From NCBI GenBank assembly GCA_021778335.1, contig JAJYCN010000013.1, positions 1 through 37,048 of the forward strand: a stretch of 37,048 bases of DNA, read 5' to 3'. Below are positions 25,656 to 32,977 of this stretch, one piece after another. This DNA comes from Acidobacteriota bacterium. GTDB lineage: Bacteria; Acidobacteriota; Terriglobia; Bryobacterales; Bryobacteraceae. Made by a program: the position numbers and the translations under genes. Numbering within the stretch: the stretch's first letter is position 1; each line of letters starts with the position of its first letter. Under the pieces are notes generated by a model. The model did no database searches, was not told the DNA's origin, and saw only the letters and a program-made list of their open reading frames with translations.

Positions 25656-26519
25656 ATGTCTGGTTACGCCGTTCCCGAAGTCCTCGTTAGCACTGCCTGG
25701 GTGGCCGACCACCTGGACGATTCCAACGTCCGCCTTGTCGAAATAGACGTCGATACGAAGGCCTACCACGAAGGCCACGCCCCGAGCGCCCTGGGATGGT
25801 CCTGGAACACGCAGCTCTGCGACACCGTGCGCCGCGACATCATCCCGAAGGACCGGTTTGAAGCCCTCATGGCTACCTCGGGCATCTCGAATTCCACCAC
25901 CGTCGTCCTCTACGGCGACAACAACAACTGGTTTGCCGCCTGGGCATTCTGGCAGATGAAAATCTACGGCCACGCCGACGTTCGCCTGATGAACGGCGGC
26001 CGCAAGAAGTGGCTCGCAGAAGGCCGCGAGCTCACGCTGGCCGAACCCACTTCCACGCCGGCGGTCTACCGCGCCGCCGGTCCGGATCTTTCCCTCCGCG
26101 CCTTCCTCCCTCAGGTGCAAGCCGCGCTTGCCTCTGGCGCCGCGGCGTTGGTCGACGTCCGCAGCCCGCGGGAGTTCAGCGGCGAAATTCTCGCTCCCCC
26201 CGGACTTCCCGAAACCTGCCAGCGTGGCGGCCACATTCCCGGCGCGCGCAACATCCCCTGGGGCAAGGCCTGCAATGACGACGGCTCCTTCAAGAGCGCA
26301 GACGAACTCCGTTCGCTATATGGCGCTGAGGGCATCGACGGCTCAAGGGCGGTCATCGCCTACTGCCGCATCGGTGAGCGATCCAGTCACACGTGGTTCG
26401 TATTGAAATACCTGCTGGGCTACCAGAATGTCGTCAACTACGACGGTTCGTGGACCGAGTGGGGCAATCTCGTAGGCGCAGCGGTCGAAACCGGGGCCGC
26501 GAAGGCCGTTGCCGCATGA
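25656..26519 (+). CDS. Thiosulfate/3-mercaptopyruvate sulfurtransferase (two-domain rhodanese)
   Basis: This 287-residue protein has two rhodanese domains. The N-terminal one (about 8-125) is inactive and contains 'VRLVEIDVDTKAYHEGHAPSA'; the C-terminal one (about 150-275) carries the active-site loop CRIGERS with persulfide-forming Cys237. The loop resembles that of the actinobacterial CysA2/SseA-type thiosulfate sulfurtransferases. It moves sulfane sulfur from thiosulfate to cyanide or thiol acceptors in the cytoplasm. ATG 25656 was chosen because rhodanese homology begins there and a -10-like box lies just upstream. The stop overlaps the next gene's start (ATGA), so a 73-residue protein is coupled to it. 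Confidence 0.95.
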   Translation: MSGYAVPEVLVSTAWVADHLDDSNVRLVEIDVDTKAYHEGHAPSALGWSWNTQLCDTVRRDIIPKDRFEALMATSGISNSTTVVLYGDNNNWFAAWAFWQMKIYGHADVRLMNGGRKKWLAEGRELTLAEPTSTPAVYRAAGPDLSLRAFLPQVQAALASGAAALVDVRSPREFSGEILAPPGLPETCQRGGHIPGARNIPWGKACNDDGSFKSADELRSLYGAEGIDGSRAVIAYCRIGERSSHTWFVLKYLLGYQNVVNYDGSWTEWGNLVGAAVETGAAKAVAA

Positions 26520-26737
26520 AGGCCGAAGATTACCGCGAGCGCCGCATCGAGATTGAGGGCTGGGAGGTGAACCTCGCCACCTACAAAATCGGCGAGACGT
26601 ACCACTGCCACGCCGGCAATGTGTCCCCGGGCGCTAACATCGCCCGCGCCCACGGCACAACGCGCGAAGAGGCCGAGCAGCGCGCCGTCGAGCGCAGCCG
26701 CGAACACCTGTCGAAGACCCGGGTCCGCGCCGTTTAG
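26516..26737 (+). CDS. Small protein coupled to sulfurtransferase, 73 aa
   Basis: The ATG at 26516 overlaps the sulfurtransferase TGA (ATGA), indicating translational coupling. The product is soluble and charged: a beta-rich first half ('IEIEGWEVNLATYKIGETYHCHAGNVSPG') and a helix rich in Arg and Glu ('TTREEAEQRAVERSREHLSKT'). The pattern resembles small acidobacterial hypotheticals of unknown role. A single Cys (Cys31) flanked by His residues (YHCHAG) could accept sulfur from the sulfurtransferase or bind a metal; this is speculation from context. It converges on the Cys-rich gene with a 12-bp gap. Confidence 0.8.
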   Translation: MKAEDYRERRIEIEGWEVNLATYKIGETYHCHAGNVSPGANIARAHGTTREEAEQRAVERSREHLSKTRVRAV

Positions 26738-26749
26738 CCTGGCGCGTCC

Positions 26750-26947
26750 TCAGTTCGCCTGGTCTTCGATCATCATCATGCAGAAGGTGCAGGCGTCGGT
26801 GCCTGTCACCTTGTACATTTCGCAGACCGGCGGCGCCGCGCACTGGGCCGGCGCATCCGGCTCCTGTTCATGCGCGCGCTCCCAGAGCACGCCCGCCAGC
26901 GGGCACTTCCGCTCCACCCGAAAATCGGTGTTCGTTACGTATGCCAT
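26750..26947 (-). CDS. Small cysteine-containing protein, 65 aa
   Basis: This soluble protein has five Cys residues: one in 'RKCPLAGVLW', two in 'AQCAAPPVCEMYK' and a pair in 'DACTFCMMMIED'. The CTFC pair plus the upstream cysteines could hold a zinc ion or cluster. AGAGGGG lies about 7 nt before ATG 26947, and a perfect 9-bp hairpin lies just upstream of that. No family recognised. The ribosome binding site, hairpin leader and gene-tight position make it likely to be real. Confidence 0.6.
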   Translation of the reverse strand: MAYVTNTDFRVERKCPLAGVLWERAHEQEPDAPAQCAAPPVCEMYKVTGTDACTFCMMMIEDQAN

Positions 26948-26963
26948 GAATCGCCCCTCTCTG

Positions 26964-26986
26964 GATCCCGCTTTCCGAGCGGGATC
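26964..26986 (-). promoter_or_regulatory. Perfect 9-bp hairpin in the leader of the Cys-rich small gene
   Basis: GATCCCGCT (26964-26972) and AGCGGGATC (26978-26986) pair perfectly around a 5-nt loop. On the minus strand this stem ends about 10 nt before the ribosome binding site of the 65-residue protein. It could be an operator palindrome or an RNA leader structure; there is no T-run in either direction. Confidence 0.45.
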
Positions 26987-27121
26987 ACCCGCCCGAACCC
27001 TGCCGGTCCCTACCCCCCTTTTACCGCAACTTTGTTTTTCGTGTGTGCAAGCCCATCGCCCCAGCCACAGGCAACCGGGTCTGTATTAGCATGACTGGCA
27101 GACTGCAATGCGGAAAGCGCC

Positions 27122-27769
27122 ATGAAATCCACGTATAACCTCATCGCCGGCGCCAGCGTCGAGCGCCTCGCCGCTTTAAGCGATGGCGTCTTCGCCGTAG
27201 CGCTGACGCTCCTGGTCCTCGATATCCACGCCCCCGCTTCCGCCGCCATCCACTCCGAGCAATCCTTATGGTTCGCCATTGTCTCGCTCGGTCCTCACCT
27301 GCTCGTCTACGCCATGACGTTCATGACGCTCGGCATCTTCTGGGTCGGACAGCAGACGCAACTCAATCACCTCGCCCGCACGAACCGCAGCCTTACCTGG
27401 ATCCACCTTTCCTTCCTTTTCTCCGTTTCGATGATGCCCTTCTCCACCACTCTGCTCGCGTCCTTCACTACTTACCGGATCGCCCTGCTCACCTACTGGC
27501 TGAATATCCTCGCGCTCGGGGCGACACTGTTTTTCAGTTGGATCTGCGCTACCGGCAGCGGCCACGTGAAGCCGGACGTTCCGCCGCATGTCTCCACCGC
27601 CATCAAGCGCCGCATCTTCATCGCGCAGGGGCTCTACGCCTTTGGCGCCGCGCTCTGCCTTTTCGATACTTACTGGAGCATCGGTTTCATCGTGGCCGTT
27701 CAGCTTAGCTACGCCGTAGCCCCCCGTCTTCCCCGACTGCACCGCCGCGAAGTCCCACCATCGCGCTAA
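27122..27769 (+). CDS. TMEM175-type (DUF1211) potassium channel-like membrane protein
   Basis: This 215-residue protein has about six membrane helices. The first one carries 'SVERLAALSDGVFAVALTLLVLDI', the hallmark of the TMEM175/DUF1211 family, whose bacterial members form tetrameric K+-selective channels. The usual RxxxFSD reads RxxxLSD here: the Phe is Leu, while Arg, Ser and Asp are kept. One six-helix repeat is the normal bacterial form. The 174-bp upstream region is shared divergently with the Cys-rich small gene. It is followed 26 bp later by the MmcQ/YjbR gene on the same strand. Confidence 0.92.
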   Translation: MKSTYNLIAGASVERLAALSDGVFAVALTLLVLDIHAPASAAIHSEQSLWFAIVSLGPHLLVYAMTFMTLGIFWVGQQTQLNHLARTNRSLTWIHLSFLFSVSMMPFSTTLLASFTTYRIALLTYWLNILALGATLFFSWICATGSGHVKPDVPPHVSTAIKRRIFIAQGLYAFGAALCLFDTYWSIGFIVAVQLSYAVAPRLPRLHRREVPPSR

Positions 27770-27795
27770 ACTACCCTCGAAAGCGTGGCCTTGCC

Positions 27796-28197
27796 GTGAC
27801 GCCGTCCGACTTCCGCCGTCTCGCATTGAGTCTGCCCGAAGTGGAGGAAAGCTCCCATTTCGGTGCGCCCGATTTCCGCGTCGGCGGCCGGATCTTTGCC
27901 ACCCTCGCCGCGGAGAAGTACGGCTACGGCAACCTGATGTTGACACCAGAAATCCAGGCCGAGTTCGTCTCCGAGCTGCCGAACGTCTTCCTTCCCGTTC
28001 CCGGCGGTTGGGGAAGGATGGGAGCAACGCACGTCCGCCTCGCCGCCGTCACCGAAGATGTCCTCGCCGGCGCTCTCCACACTGCATGGAAACTCCGGAC
28101 AAACAAGAACGCAAACTCACGCCCCAAGCCAAAGGGACGTAAGCGCGCTACGGATTCCCCGCAAACAATTTCACCTTCGCCGCCTCCGAGATCGTGA
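27796..28197 (+). CDS. MmcQ/YjbR family protein
   Basis: This 133-residue protein starts at GTG 27796. The fold is recognised from 'FRRLALSLPEVEESSHFGAPDFRVGGRIFATL' (given here only by its key parts LPEVEE, HFG, DFRV and IFATL), 'LMLTPE' and 'GWGRMGATHVRL'. The family has a CyaY-like fold and may bind DNA, but no reaction is known. The core ends near residue 105; a Lys/Arg/Pro/Ser-rich tail (about 106-133) is extra, and its last 50 bp overlap the 3' end of the LysR gene on the other strand. The tail may be an extension after loss of an earlier stop. Confidence 0.9.
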   Translation: MTPSDFRRLALSLPEVEESSHFGAPDFRVGGRIFATLAAEKYGYGNLMLTPEIQAEFVSELPNVFLPVPGGWGRMGATHVRLAAVTEDVLAGALHTAWKLRTNKNANSRPKPKGRKRATDSPQTISPSPPPRS

Positions 28198-29056
28198 CCA
28201 CCGCCGGATGTTTCAATCGGCGCTCGACCGAGATCGCGTAGAACCGCTCGGTGATCGACTCCACGACTCCGATGGAGGAAACCCGGTAATGCGTCCGAAC
28301 CTCTTGTGCGATCGCCGTCGGAGCCGGGAACACTCCCGCGCCCGCCTGGCCGAATGTCGTCATCAGCGCGCGGTCCTTGAACTCAGCGACAACCTTGGGC
28401 CGGATGCTCTCGCTATCGAACCACTGGTCGAGCGGCCTTCTCAAGCTCAGCCCCTCCATCGGCAGCAGAAACGGCGCGCCGTCCAGTGACGCGGGAAACT
28501 TGCGCCGGTAACGCTCGGCCAACGGCGGAGCGGCAAACAGCGTCACGGTCGACGTGCCCAATAGATGGCTGTACGCCTTCACCGGAATCGTCCCCGGGAC
28601 CGGTGACTCCGTAAGCACCACATCCAACCGATGCTCAGCCAACTCCCCTAGCAGACGTTCCGGTGTACCTTCGTCGCAGACGATCTGCACAGCTTCTTCC
28701 ATCTCGAGCGCCGGCCGCAAAATCCGGTAGGCAATCAATTTCGGAACCAGATCCGAAATCCCAACCTGAAGTTGCATCGGCCGGCCCCGCGGCCTGCCTT
28801 TGAGAACATCCTGTAGTTCCTGGCCCAGGCTGAAGATCTCTTCCGCATACCGGTACACCATCTGGCCGACCTCGGTTAACACGAGTCCGCGCCCGGCTTT
28901 GGTGAACAACTGCTCTCCGAGCGACTCTTCCAGCAACCTTATCTGCCCGCTAATCGTCGGCTGCGCCAGGCGCAGTTTCTGGCCCGCCCGCGAGATACTG
29001 CCTTCCTTCGCGGCCATCCAGAAGTAGAGCAGGTGATGGTAATTCAGCCATTCCAC
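28148..29056 (-). CDS. LysR-family transcriptional regulator, NhaR-like
   Basis: This 302-residue protein starts at GTG 29056. An N-terminal winged helix-turn-helix (about 5-65, 'WMAAKEGSISRAGQKLRLAQ') opens with 'EWLNYHHLLYFW', the sequence typical of NhaR-type activators. A LysR substrate-binding domain follows (about 90-300). NhaR controls the Na+/H+ antiporter in Escherichia coli, but no nhaA lies in this window, so the target is open; the divergent DksA-type gene is one candidate. A T-N11-A palindrome (29070-29084) sits upstream, and a TAGAGT box lies 6 nt before GTG. The last 50 bp overlap the MmcQ gene. Confidence 0.94.
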   Translation of the reverse strand: MEWLNYHHLLYFWMAAKEGSISRAGQKLRLAQPTISGQIRLLEESLGEQLFTKAGRGLVLTEVGQMVYRYAEEIFSLGQELQDVLKGRPRGRPMQLQVGISDLVPKLIAYRILRPALEMEEAVQIVCDEGTPERLLGELAEHRLDVVLTESPVPGTIPVKAYSHLLGTSTVTLFAAPPLAERYRRKFPASLDGAPFLLPMEGLSLRRPLDQWFDSESIRPKVVAEFKDRALMTTFGQAGAGVFPAPTAIAQEVRTHYRVSSIGVVESITERFYAISVERRLKHPAVVTISEAAKVKLFAGNP

Positions 29057-29062
29057 ATCTTC

Positions 29063-29084
29063 ACTCTACATCGAAAAAACCGAT
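29063..29084 (-). promoter_or_regulatory. LysR-type operator and -10 box upstream of the NhaR-like gene
   Basis: ATCG (29070-29073) and CGAT (29081-29084) form an inverted repeat with the T-N11-A layout of LysR binding sites. Directly next to it, TAGAGT (29068-29063) lies 6 nt before the GTG start. The site lies between the putative -35 and -10 regions, as expected for autorepression, and is within reach of the divergent promoter at 29107-29136. Confidence 0.45.
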
Positions 29085-29106
29085 CTTTCTGCTAGGAACT
29101 ATCTAT

Positions 29107-29136
29107 TTGTCGATACGTCCTACACGCGCCTATAGT
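29107..29136 (+). promoter_or_regulatory. Sigma-70-like promoter of the DksA-type gene
   Basis: TTGTCG (29107-29112), an 18-bp spacer and TATAGT (29131-29136) give a good vegetative promoter. Transcription would begin near 29143, giving a leader of about 23 nt to ATG 29166. Confidence 0.55.
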
Positions 29137-29165
29137 GGAGGTGAATCGCTCGGAGCCGCGGCCTC

Positions 29166-29525
29166 ATGAACTTCGCCATCCTCCAGAATTACCGTCGGCG
29201 CCTCACGAGCAAGGCGGCAGAACTGAGGCGGAAAATCTGGAAACCCCGGCTGTTCCACGCGAGCCGGCGAACGCGAAAGTACCCTCCTCAACCCACGCTA
29301 ACGCTCAACGAGCATGCACGCCTCTGGGCCGAGATTCAAGCCGCACTCCGCCGCATCGACTGCGGCGTCTTTGGTGTGTGCGAAAGTTGCAGACAGCCCA
29401 TTCCGCCGGAGCGTCTGAAGGCAGTCCCGTGGACACGCTATTGCGTGCACTGCCGGCCAGGCGGGGATTCCGGCCCGGGACCGGGAAACGCCCTCCTGGT
29501 TCCCAGGCAACTCCTCGCCGCTTGA
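29166..29525 (+). CDS. DksA/TraR-family C4 zinc-finger protein
   Basis: This 119-residue protein has a C-terminal zinc finger CESC-x17-CVHC preceded by 'RRIDCGVFGVC', a clear DksA/TraR signature. DksA proteins enter the RNA polymerase secondary channel and act with ppGpp. The coiled-coil part is atypical: it is strongly basic (many Arg/Lys up to residue 45), and the acidic coiled-coil-tip motif of DksA is not visible. It may therefore bind RNA polymerase differently or not at all. It is divergent from the NhaR-like gene and converges on the M48 gene with a 16-bp gap. A short Gly/Pro tail follows the finger. Confidence 0.9.
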   Translation: MNFAILQNYRRRLTSKAAELRRKIWKPRLFHASRRTRKYPPQPTLTLNEHARLWAEIQAALRRIDCGVFGVCESCRQPIPPERLKAVPWTRYCVHCRPGGDSGPGPGNALLVPRQLLAA

Positions 29526-29541
29526 TGGGCTTGAGGTTCGA

Positions 29542-30546
29542 CTACGGCTCGCTGCCCGGCCTGCGGCGCAGCGTCGGCCGTTCGTCGTCGTCCGTCTTAC
29601 CGCCTGCTTCAGCTCCTCCTTCAGCCGGTATCGCATCCGCCGGTCGCCGCCGAAGCGTCGGACCCGAATCGCTGTTGGCCTTTAGCGTCCTGCTCTTCCC
29701 GGCCTGTTCCAACTTCTCCTTGACGTCCCTGAAGTTCGACGTCGTCACAATGTACTGCGGCTGCGCCGCCAGTAACTGCTCGATGTTCTTTTGCGTCCGC
29801 TCGATGCGTTCCCCGGTCACCGGATGGGAACGGAACAACTTCGCCATCGTCCCGGGCTTGGATTTCTCCATCGTCTCGAGCCGCTCGAAGAAGCCCACCA
29901 TCGCCGTGGGATCGTAACCCGTCTTCGCCATGTACTGCAGCCCCAGCACGTCCGCCTCGCGCTCGAAGTCTCGCGAATACTTCAGAAAGGTCATGGGCAC
30001 TACGAGGCCGGCAGCCTGCCGCGCGGCATAGCCTGCCCATCCACCCATGAAGATCAATGGCAGAGAAGCCCAGTTCACCACCTGCCCTCGGGAAACCTGC
30101 CGGGTGCTGTGCCGGGCCGCCACATGTCCCAACTCGTGCGCGATTACCCCCGCCAGTTCAGCCTCATCGTTCGCCTTCAGCAGAACCCCGGTATTCACAT
30201 ACACAAAACCACCGGGAAGCGCGAACGCGTTCACCTGCGGATTGTCCAGCACTTTCACGATCACCGGGACCCTCACATCGGAATTCCGCGCCAGGTTCTG
30301 GCCGATGCGATTCACATATTCCGCGATCGCCGGGTCTCGCACGATCGGGGCGTCCCGCTCGATTTGCGCAGCCATTCCCTTACCCAGCGAGATTTCCTTT
30401 TCGAGCGAGTAAAGGTTCAACCCCTTACCCACATTCCGGTCGCCGATTTGATCCAGATCGATCTTCTTGTCTTCCGCGCGCGCCGGCGCGAAGCCGGGCA
30501 GCAACAGCAGCCCAATCGACACCATCAACGCAACACTCCGTCGCAT
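29542..30546 (-). CDS. Periplasmic M48 family metalloprotease (BepA/LoiP-like)
   Basis: This 334-residue protein has a signal peptide (about 1-24, ending APARA). The protease domain (about 45-250) carries zinc motif HELGH (His137, Glu138, His141) and a third ligand Glu197 in EREADVLG. The remaining C-terminal part (about 255-334) is basic, with repeated TLRRRP motifs, and lacks the TPR repeats of full BepA. AAAGGGG precedes the ATG. Such proteases degrade misassembled outer-membrane proteins. It is the last gene of the five-gene operon starting at htpX, 12 bp after the S2P gene. Confidence 0.95.
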   Translation of the reverse strand: MRRSVALMVSIGLLLLPGFAPARAEDKKIDLDQIGDRNVGKGLNLYSLEKEISLGKGMAAQIERDAPIVRDPAIAEYVNRIGQNLARNSDVRVPVIVKVLDNPQVNAFALPGGFVYVNTGVLLKANDEAELAGVIAHELGHVAARHSTRQVSRGQVVNWASLPLIFMGGWAGYAARQAAGLVVPMTFLKYSRDFEREADVLGLQYMAKTGYDPTAMVGFFERLETMEKSKPGTMAKLFRSHPVTGERIERTQKNIEQLLAAQPQYIVTTSNFRDVKEKLEQAGKSRTLKANSDSGPTLRRRPADAIPAEGGAEAGGKTDDDERPTLRRRPGSEP

Positions 30547-30558
30547 TTTCGTCCCCTT

Positions 30559-31716
30559 TCAGTGCTTCAGCGCGGCATCCGTCGGAACCGGAGCCGCCAT
30601 GCCCGGCCGTCGCCGTGCTGCCGTTCTCTTCGTCCAGCCGCCATTCTTCATTGCGGCCTGTATCAGTAGATACTCGCCGAGGTTATCCATCGTCAGCAGG
30701 CCTGCGATCCGGCCCTGATGCAGCACAGGCATCGTGTGGCACTTGCACTCCTGAAGGCGTTGGATGGCCGTTTCGAGCATCTCGGTATCCTCCGCGGCGA
30801 AAAAGTCCCTTCGCATCACCGCCGACACCGGATATTTGTTTCCTTGCTCGGCCAGTGCCAGAAGCAGGTCGGCTCGCGTCAGAATTCCCACCACTTCTCC
30901 CTGCTCCACGACGGGGAAATCTTGCTGCGACCCCTGCAACACCATCCTCGCCGCATCCACCAGCGTGTCGCCGGGGCTCAACTGCTGGAAGTCCGTCATC
31001 ATCGCCGTCTGAACCGGCGTACCCGCCAGCGCTGCTTTCATCTGTGTCGCGCTCGCCTCTTGCGATGCGCCGATCCACACGAACAACGCGATGAACATCA
31101 ACAGAGGATTGAAAAACAGGCCCAAAAGCCCGAACCCAAAAGCTACGCCCTGTCCGATGCCCGCCGCCACTTGAGTTGCCCGCACGTAGTCCAATCGCTT
31201 TGCCAGAAGCGCCCGCAGCACACGTCCCCCGTCCATCGGGAATGCCGGTATCAGGTTGAATACCACCAGCGTCACGTTCGCCACCATCAGCCGCGCCAGC
31301 AGCGGACCACTTGCCACGTGCAACTGGCCGAGCGGCGCCCAGGCATGGCTGACGGTCAACCAGACGAAGAGCCCCGCCGCGATGGCCACGTTCACCAGCG
31401 GCCCGGCAACCGCAACCCACAGCTCCTGCTCCGGCTTCTCCGGCATCCGCTCCAGCCTCGCCACGCCGCCAATCGGCAGCAGCGTAATATCCCGCGTCGG
31501 GATCCCGAACTGCCGCGCGGCCATCGCGTGGCCGAGTTCGTGCAAAACGACGCAGGCAAACAGCGCCAGGATAAATAAGACTCCCTCCAGCACCGCCTCC
31601 AGACTCCGTCCCGACGCCCAGTGCGCCGCGCCAACCCAGGCCAGCAGCAGAAGGAAGGTCGCGTGAATGCGCAATTCAATTCCAGCGAGGCTACCGATTC
31701 TCCACGACCATCTCAT
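30559..31716 (-). CDS. Site-2 protease (M50) with two CBS domains
   Basis: This 385-residue intramembrane zinc protease has HELGH (His59, Glu60, His63) in an early membrane helix and the second-ligand motif 'NLIPAFPMDGGRVLRA' with Asp162. A linker and a CBS pair (about 245-365, beginning 'TAMMTDFQQLSPGDT') follow. The domain order matches Rip3/SpoIVFB-type group III S2Ps, in which CBS domains sense nucleotides. Substrates are typically anti-sigma factors or membrane-anchored regulators; none is encoded beside it. Its start overlaps the terC end by 26 bp, and the next gene follows after 12 bp. Confidence 0.95.
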   Translation of the reverse strand: MRWSWRIGSLAGIELRIHATFLLLLAWVGAAHWASGRSLEAVLEGVLFILALFACVVLHELGHAMAARQFGIPTRDITLLPIGGVARLERMPEKPEQELWVAVAGPLVNVAIAAGLFVWLTVSHAWAPLGQLHVASGPLLARLMVANVTLVVFNLIPAFPMDGGRVLRALLAKRLDYVRATQVAAGIGQGVAFGFGLLGLFFNPLLMFIALFVWIGASQEASATQMKAALAGTPVQTAMMTDFQQLSPGDTLVDAARMVLQGSQQDFPVVEQGEVVGILTRADLLLALAEQGNKYPVSAVMRRDFFAAEDTEMLETAIQRLQECKCHTMPVLHQGRIAGLLTMDNLGEYLLIQAAMKNGGWTKRTAARRRPGMAAPVPTDAALKH

Positions 31717-32749
31717 AACCGCTCTTCCCTTCTTTCGTTAGTACGACTTCCGCCTGTTTCCGCGTCCACACTAAAGACGCAGCAATCGAAACTCCAATTA
31801 CTGTCCCGATGATCCCCAGCGAAAACCCGGTGGGAAACTTCCCGCCGAATGCTTCGTTCAGCCAAACCATCTTCAGACCCACAAACATCAGCACCACCGC
31901 CAGGCCGTATTTCAATAACACGAACCGCTCCACCGCCCCCGCGAGCAGGAAGTACAACGACCGCAACCCCAGCAGCGCGAACACGTTCGAGGTGAATACG
32001 ACCAGCGGCTCCTTGGTGATCGCAAAGACCGCCGGTACCGAGTCCGCGGCGAACAGGATGTCGCTCACCTCGGCAAACAACAGCGCCAGGAACAACGGCG
32101 CCGCGTAGAGCACGCCGTTCAGCCTCACGAAAAACCTCGGCCCGTGGAACTCATGCGTCACCGGAACGAACCGCCGGAACAGCCGGATCACAGGGTTCCG
32201 CTCCGGCTCGATTTTCTTCTCCGGCGCGAACATCATTTTGAACCCGGTCAGAATCAGAAACGCGCCGAACACCAGCGTCAGCCAGTAATTTTCGAGCAGT
32301 GTCGAGCCCAGCCCGATGAACATGCCTCGGAATAGGAGCGCGCCCATGATGCCGAAAAACAGCACCCGGTGCTGGTAGAGCGCGGGAATCCCGAAAAACC
32401 GGAACACAATGACGAATACGAAAATGTTGTCCAGTGACAGGCTCTTCTCCACGATGTATCCCGTGAGAAACTCCAACCCCACCTGCCGCGCCGCCGCGCC
32501 TGGGTCGAAGCCCGCCGTCTGCATCAGCCGGGGATCCTGCTCGAACCGCCATGCCGCGTAAAGGTAGAAGGCGAAATTGAACGCGAGAGCCAGTGCGATC
32601 CACACCGCGCTCCACACCGTCGCCTCGCGCATTGAAACCGCGTGCGCCTTGCGGTGGAAGACCCCCAAGTCCAGCGCCAGCAGTCCCAGCACAAACACGA
32701 CAAAACCGAGATAGAACCACCAGTACTCCGCAAAAGGAAAATAGGTCAT
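31691..32749 (-). CDS. TerC/Alx family integral membrane protein
   Basis: This 352-residue protein has about nine membrane helices. It bears the two family signatures 'EKSLSLDNIFVFVIVF' and 'EVSDILFAADSVPAVFAIT', whose Asp residues are thought to bind divalent metal. Alx is a Mn2+ exporter, and TerC homologues in Bacillus have been tied to metal supply for secreted enzymes. ATG 32749 overlaps the TGA of the previous small gene (ATGA), so an earlier in-frame ATG at 32782 is disfavoured. Its position among three metalloprotease genes suggests a role in their metal loading, which is an inference. Confidence 0.94.
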   Translation of the reverse strand: MTYFPFAEYWWFYLGFVVFVLGLLALDLGVFHRKAHAVSMREATVWSAVWIALALAFNFAFYLYAAWRFEQDPRLMQTAGFDPGAAARQVGLEFLTGYIVEKSLSLDNIFVFVIVFRFFGIPALYQHRVLFFGIMGALLFRGMFIGLGSTLLENYWLTLVFGAFLILTGFKMMFAPEKKIEPERNPVIRLFRRFVPVTHEFHGPRFFVRLNGVLYAAPLFLALLFAEVSDILFAADSVPAVFAITKEPLVVFTSNVFALLGLRSLYFLLAGAVERFVLLKYGLAVVLMFVGLKMVWLNEAFGGKFPTGFSLGIIGTVIGVSIAASLVWTRKQAEVVLTKEGKSGYEMVVENR

Positions 32750-32967
32750 TCTTCGTTCCGTTTTCTCGCCGCCTCGGGCCAACCCTCATTCCACAACCGT
32801 CTCTTTTGAAGCCATGCCCGCAAAGGCCGCACCAGCGCATGGTCGGCGCCCAGGACCGCCACCCCCGCCGCGATCAGCACAAACCCGGGGATCACCGGCA
32901 GCACCAACCCCGCCAGCCCCGCCAGTACAAGGGCAATTCCACCTGCCTCGCGAAACTTCGCAGCCAT
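32746..32967 (-). CDS. Small two-helix membrane protein, PGPGW-like, 73 aa
   Basis: This protein has one hydrophobic hairpin (about 9-43, 'GLAGLVLPVIPGFVLIAAGVAVL') with a central Pro-Gly turn, then a basic cytoplasmic tail (ending AARKRNEE). It resembles the small PGPGW/DUF454-like membrane proteins, although the exact PGPGW motif is replaced by VIPGF. A very strong ribosome binding site AAAGGAGG lies 4 nt before the ATG. It is coupled to terC through an ATGA overlap and follows htpX by 10 bp. It may be a small subunit or regulator of TerC or HtpX. Confidence 0.88.
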   Translation of the reverse strand: MAAKFREAGGIALVLAGLAGLVLPVIPGFVLIAAGVAVLGADHALVRPLRAWLQKRRLWNEGWPEAARKRNEE

Positions 32968-32977
32968 GCCGCCTCCT

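Noticed and set aside
30057-31094. 345-codon plus-strand frame over the M48 and S2P genes
   Set aside because: It spans two real genes and their junction, and the product is Ser/Pro/Arg-rich without features.
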